A program made the translations under genes and the position numbers. 7,961 nucleotides of DNA from an uncultured Lachnospiraceae bacterium (lineage in GTDB: Bacteria; Bacillota; Clostridia; Lachnospirales; Lachnospiraceae): NCBI GenBank assembly GCA_910588655.1, contig CAJUPJ010000072.1, forward strand, positions 1 through 7,961. The letters are read 5' to 3'. Shown here piece after piece: positions 6,515 to 7,961 of this stretch. Each line of letters starts with the position of its first letter. Positions within the stretch are counted from its first letter, which is position 1. Under the pieces are notes generated by a model. The model made no database searches and was not told the origin of the DNA. It saw only the letters and a program-made list of their open reading frames with translations.

Positions 6515-7609
6515 TTATAACAGATTAGCCATTCTATGTAATATTTTTATATATTCCTGTTCTGTTTTATATCCAAGGAACATCTTTTTAAAATTTACAG
6601 AACACATATATTCATTTAACCTAATTAAATCAGGTTTTATCTGTGCATATTCATTGCCATATGTTTCTTTTAGTGCACATATTGTTTTATGGAATGTAAT
6701 TCCAGATGGAAAATATATGCCATTTGCTGATTTGCCCTTAAAACAGGAATCATGGTCAAAAACAGGAAAAAGTGCAACTGCTTTTCTGCCCTTTACCAGT
6801 ACCCCATAATTATCCCTGTTCCTGTCAGTATTTAAAGTAATATAATCAAATAACTGCATTTTTATAAAATTCAGCGGGTCTGTTTCCATAAAATATTTGT
6901 ATGTCATATTATTCATATGTAATCTTGTTTCACCATAATATTCCAGCACATCCCTGCATGGAACCATTTCATTCTCTTCTGATGTCAGTATCCTGCATAC
7001 AGAACATGCCATGCCCATATATTTTGTTTTCCTGTAACATACGCTTGGCAGTTTTAATTCTTTTGCAATATAGTAAGATATTACCTCAGAATTAATCTCG
7101 TCTTCTGTTTCTGCCTTGCACATATATATTTTCCTGCCCTGCCTTAAAAAGCATTTTGCTTTAGTGCCTTTATTCATAAGTTCACCAGCATTAATCCTGG
7201 TAACTATGCTGCTTCCTTCGGCAATTCCTGTCAGTGCCACCCTGCCTATATGTGTTGTCTGCATATTTCTGTACAGACTTACATTTCTCCATTTCTCGCT
7301 GGAATCTGCCCTGCAAATCCAGTAATTGTCCCTTAAAGATGCTGCCCCGCTTTTAATACATATATTTATATCATTATCACCAGTAAGCCCGCAAATTTTT
7401 AATATCCAGTTATAATTCTTTCTGTTTCTTGTCATTACCCTTCCAGCACAAAATGATTTTATCATTCCATATAATGGCTCTTTATTTATAATAGAAAAAG
7501 GCAGAAGCCCGCTATTTATTATATGTACGTTTTCTGATCTAGTATTAAATGCCAGTACATTTTCATCTTTATATTTTAAATAATACTTTGTACATCTGGG
7601 ACTTCTCAT
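6515..7609 (-). CDS. HipA-like protein kinase domain protein, no HipB neighbour
   Basis: Predicted Ser/Thr-type kinase of the HipA/CtkA superfamily, 364 residues. The C-terminal half has the catalytic loop LFDYITLNTDRNRDNYGVL, where Asp262 would be the catalytic base (HipA Asp309) and Asn267 helps bind metal, and FPVFDHDSCF, where Asp285 takes the place of the DFG aspartate (HipA Asp332). The N-terminal part contains SLRDNYWICRADSSEKW (91-107), a pattern I associate with HipA-like proteins of Firmicutes and their mobile elements, not with classic E. coli HipA. The protein is rich in Cys. No small helix-turn-helix (HipB-like) gene is visible on either side, so a toxin role is unproven. It has its own predicted promoter and ends 21 bases before the response-regulator gene. 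A housekeeping or element-borne kinase is equally possible. Confidence 0.72.
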   Translation of the reverse strand: MRSPRCTKYYLKYKDENVLAFNTRSENVHIINSGLLPFSIINKEPLYGMIKSFCAGRVMTRNRKNYNWILKICGLTGDNDINICIKSGAASLRDNYWICRADSSEKWRNVSLYRNMQTTHIGRVALTGIAEGSSIVTRINAGELMNKGTKAKCFLRQGRKIYMCKAETEDEINSEVISYYIAKELKLPSVCYRKTKYMGMACSVCRILTSEENEMVPCRDVLEYYGETRLHMNNMTYKYFMETDPLNFIKMQLFDYITLNTDRNRDNYGVLVKGRKAVALFPVFDHDSCFKGKSANGIYFPSGITFHKTICALKETYGNEYAQIKPDLIRLNEYMCSVNFKKMFLGYKTEQEYIKILHRMANLL

Positions 7610-7625
7610 TCCATTAAATCCTCCT
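7606..7625 (-). promoter_or_regulatory. HipA-like start region with a two-codon ORF overlapping the start
   Basis: AGGAGG occupies 7625-7620. Five bases later comes ATG GAA TGA (7614-7606), and the chosen start ATG (7609-7607) overlaps that TGA as ATGA, ten bases from the ribosome site. The nearer ATG has the better spacing but gives only Met-Glu. The main start may therefore depend on reinitiation, or the ribosome may tolerate the longer gap. Confidence 0.45.
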
Positions 7626-7654
7626 TTGTAAATGCTTACATTGCCACTTGATTA

Positions 7655-7683
7655 AGAATAGCATAATTTATTTATTATTTCAA
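7655..7683 (-). promoter_or_regulatory. Predicted promoter of the HipA-like gene
   Basis: On the minus strand TTGAAA (7683-7678) and TATTCT (7660-7655) are 17 bases apart, with TG one base before the -10 box (extended -10, TGCTATTCT). The -35 matches 5 of 6 consensus bases. Transcription would start near 7648, about 40 bases before the start codon. No nearer promoter is evident for the two-component genes, so this may serve them too. Confidence 0.6.
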
Positions 7684-7685
7684 AT

Positions 7686-7772
7686 AAAAAAATCACCTCG
7701 GACGCGTCTGTTTCATAAATTCCAGAACATATGATAATTTCCTGTTATCTTGTGTTTATAACGGACGCAGGG
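7686..7772 (-). other. Foldable intergenic stretch ending in a T-run
   Basis: As minus-strand RNA, UGCGUC (7769-7764) can pair with GACGCG (7708-7703), enclosing a hairpin GUUAU/AUAAC (7744-7748 with 7758-7762) and an AAAUU/AAUUU pair. Seven T follow at 7692-7686. It could be the 3' part of a small RNA or of an upstream transcript. The T-run is not directly after a strong stem, so this is tentative. Confidence 0.3.
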
Positions 7773-7821
7773 TTTCCATGTTCCACTAAATTATTACATT
7801 CCATGGCACGCTTCCGCTACG

Positions 7822-7904
7822 TTAGCCCACACAACGACACATAAAACCCATATATCCCAAAAAAACCTTCTGGAATATATGGGCTTAAATGTCGGCGGGG
7901 CTAA
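7822..7904 (-). repeat. Large imperfect palindrome, possible terminator or structured RNA
   Basis: Three nested inverted stems are separated by internal loops: 7822-7828 with 7898-7904 (TTAGCCC/GGGCTAA), 7835-7839 with 7890-7894 (CGACA/TGTCG), and 7844-7858 with 7872-7886 (15 positions). In the inner stem the two non-Watson-Crick positions are G-U wobbles if read as minus-strand RNA but A-C mismatches if read as plus-strand RNA, which favours a minus-strand transcript. The inner stem is followed by four T before A. It may end transcription from a gene beyond the right edge or belong to a mobile element. Confidence 0.55.
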
Positions 7905-7959
7905 AGTGCCCCATATGCACTAACTTAGTAAGAATGCTGGCATTTGTAACCTGTCCGTT
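7885..7959 (-). CDS. Possible C-terminal fragment of an unrecognised ORF entering from the right edge
   Basis: The frame open at the right edge ends ...TNASILTKLVHMGHFSPADI and stops at 7887-7885. At the left edge, the plus strand open from base 1 to the TAA at 73-75 ends ...TAASLLFVKLVRMGQSPFQQ. The two tails share T-ASxL-KLV-MG, with Ser encoded by different codon families (AGC and TCT), a faint sign of protein-level conservation. I do not recognise the protein. The resemblance could simply follow from the DNA repeat. Confidence 0.25.
   Translation of the reverse strand, partial: NGQVTNASILTKLVHMGHFSPADI
7897..7912. other. Hairpin GGGGC/GCCCC beside the terminal repeat
   Basis: GGGGC (7897-7901) and GCCCC (7908-7912) are perfect inverted copies around six bases. 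It shares bases 7898-7904 with the outer stem of the palindrome at 7822-7904, so the two folds exclude each other. Confidence 0.45.
7907..7926 (-). repeat. Right copy of the 20-base inverted repeat
   Basis: The minus strand reads AAGTTAGTGCATATGGGGCA, one base different from the left copy. Both copies point inward. Beyond them, towards the window edges, the two sequences are related only loosely. Confidence 0.55.
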
Positions 7960-7961
7960 TT

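Larger units (their letters stand above)
7610..7961. other. Gene-poor region upstream of the HipA-like gene
   Basis: I find no convincing full gene here on either strand. It holds the promoter at 7655-7683, the foldable stretch 7686-7772, the palindrome 7822-7904, the terminal repeat 7907-7926 and a possible ORF tail. TTCCATG also occurs twice (7774-7780 and 7799-7805). No tRNA, rRNA or CRISPR repeat unit is visible. Confidence 0.6.

Noticed and set aside
7610..7961. HipB-like antitoxin gene upstream of the HipA-like gene
   Set aside because: All frames are closed within short distances, and no helix-turn-helix sequence is visible.
7885..7961. Firm assignment of the right edge to an IS200/IS605 element or its guide RNA region
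   Set aside because: Short hairpins near an ORF tail resemble such ends, but no transposase motif is visible and the left copy lacks the large palindrome, so naming a family would be guesswork.

Overview
The window is AT-rich, with purine-rich AGGAGG-type ribosome sites, a YesM/YesN-type two-component system and a YtfQ/R/T-like sugar ABC transporter. Together these suggest a low-GC Clostridia genome, most likely a gut Lachnospiraceae. The assignment rests on gene content and sequence style only. Every gene I can support lies on the minus strand, so the reading order runs from the right end of the window to the left.

Layout in transcription order. (1) 7961-7610 is gene-free but rich in structure: a short sequence repeated in inverted orientation at the other end of the window, a large imperfect palindrome, a second foldable stretch ending in a T-run, and a good promoter at 7655-7683. 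(2) 7609-6515 encodes a HipA-like kinase with no HipB partner. (3) 6493-4850 encodes a YesN-type response regulator (GTG start), and 4853-3378 a YesM-type sensor kinase; the two overlap by ATGA. (4) 3377-3166 is the control region for the transporter: three similar direct repeats, a promoter, and a long hairpin at the predicted 5' end of the mRNA. (5) 3165-2101 encodes a lipoprotein sugar-binding protein. (6) 2100-2016 carries a terminator-like hairpin. (7) 2015-504 encodes the double ATPase, broken by an in-frame TAA. (8) 511-1 is the start of the permease gene, which stops resembling its family about 50 bases before the window edge.

The expected logic is that the kinase senses a sugar or sugar-loaded binding protein outside the cell, the regulator activates the binding-protein promoter, and the hairpin after the binding-protein gene keeps that protein in excess over ATPase and permease. 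Here the pumping part looks broken in two independent places, a nonsense codon in the ATPase signature motif and a foreign-looking junction in the permease, while the binding protein and sensor genes look intact. The likeliest reading is a transporter operon in early decay next to mobile-element traces. I see no clearly new multi-gene system. The least ordinary items are the double lesion, the inverted repeat shared by the two window ends, the partnerless HipA-like kinase 21 bases upstream of the sensor system, and the structured DNA upstream of it.
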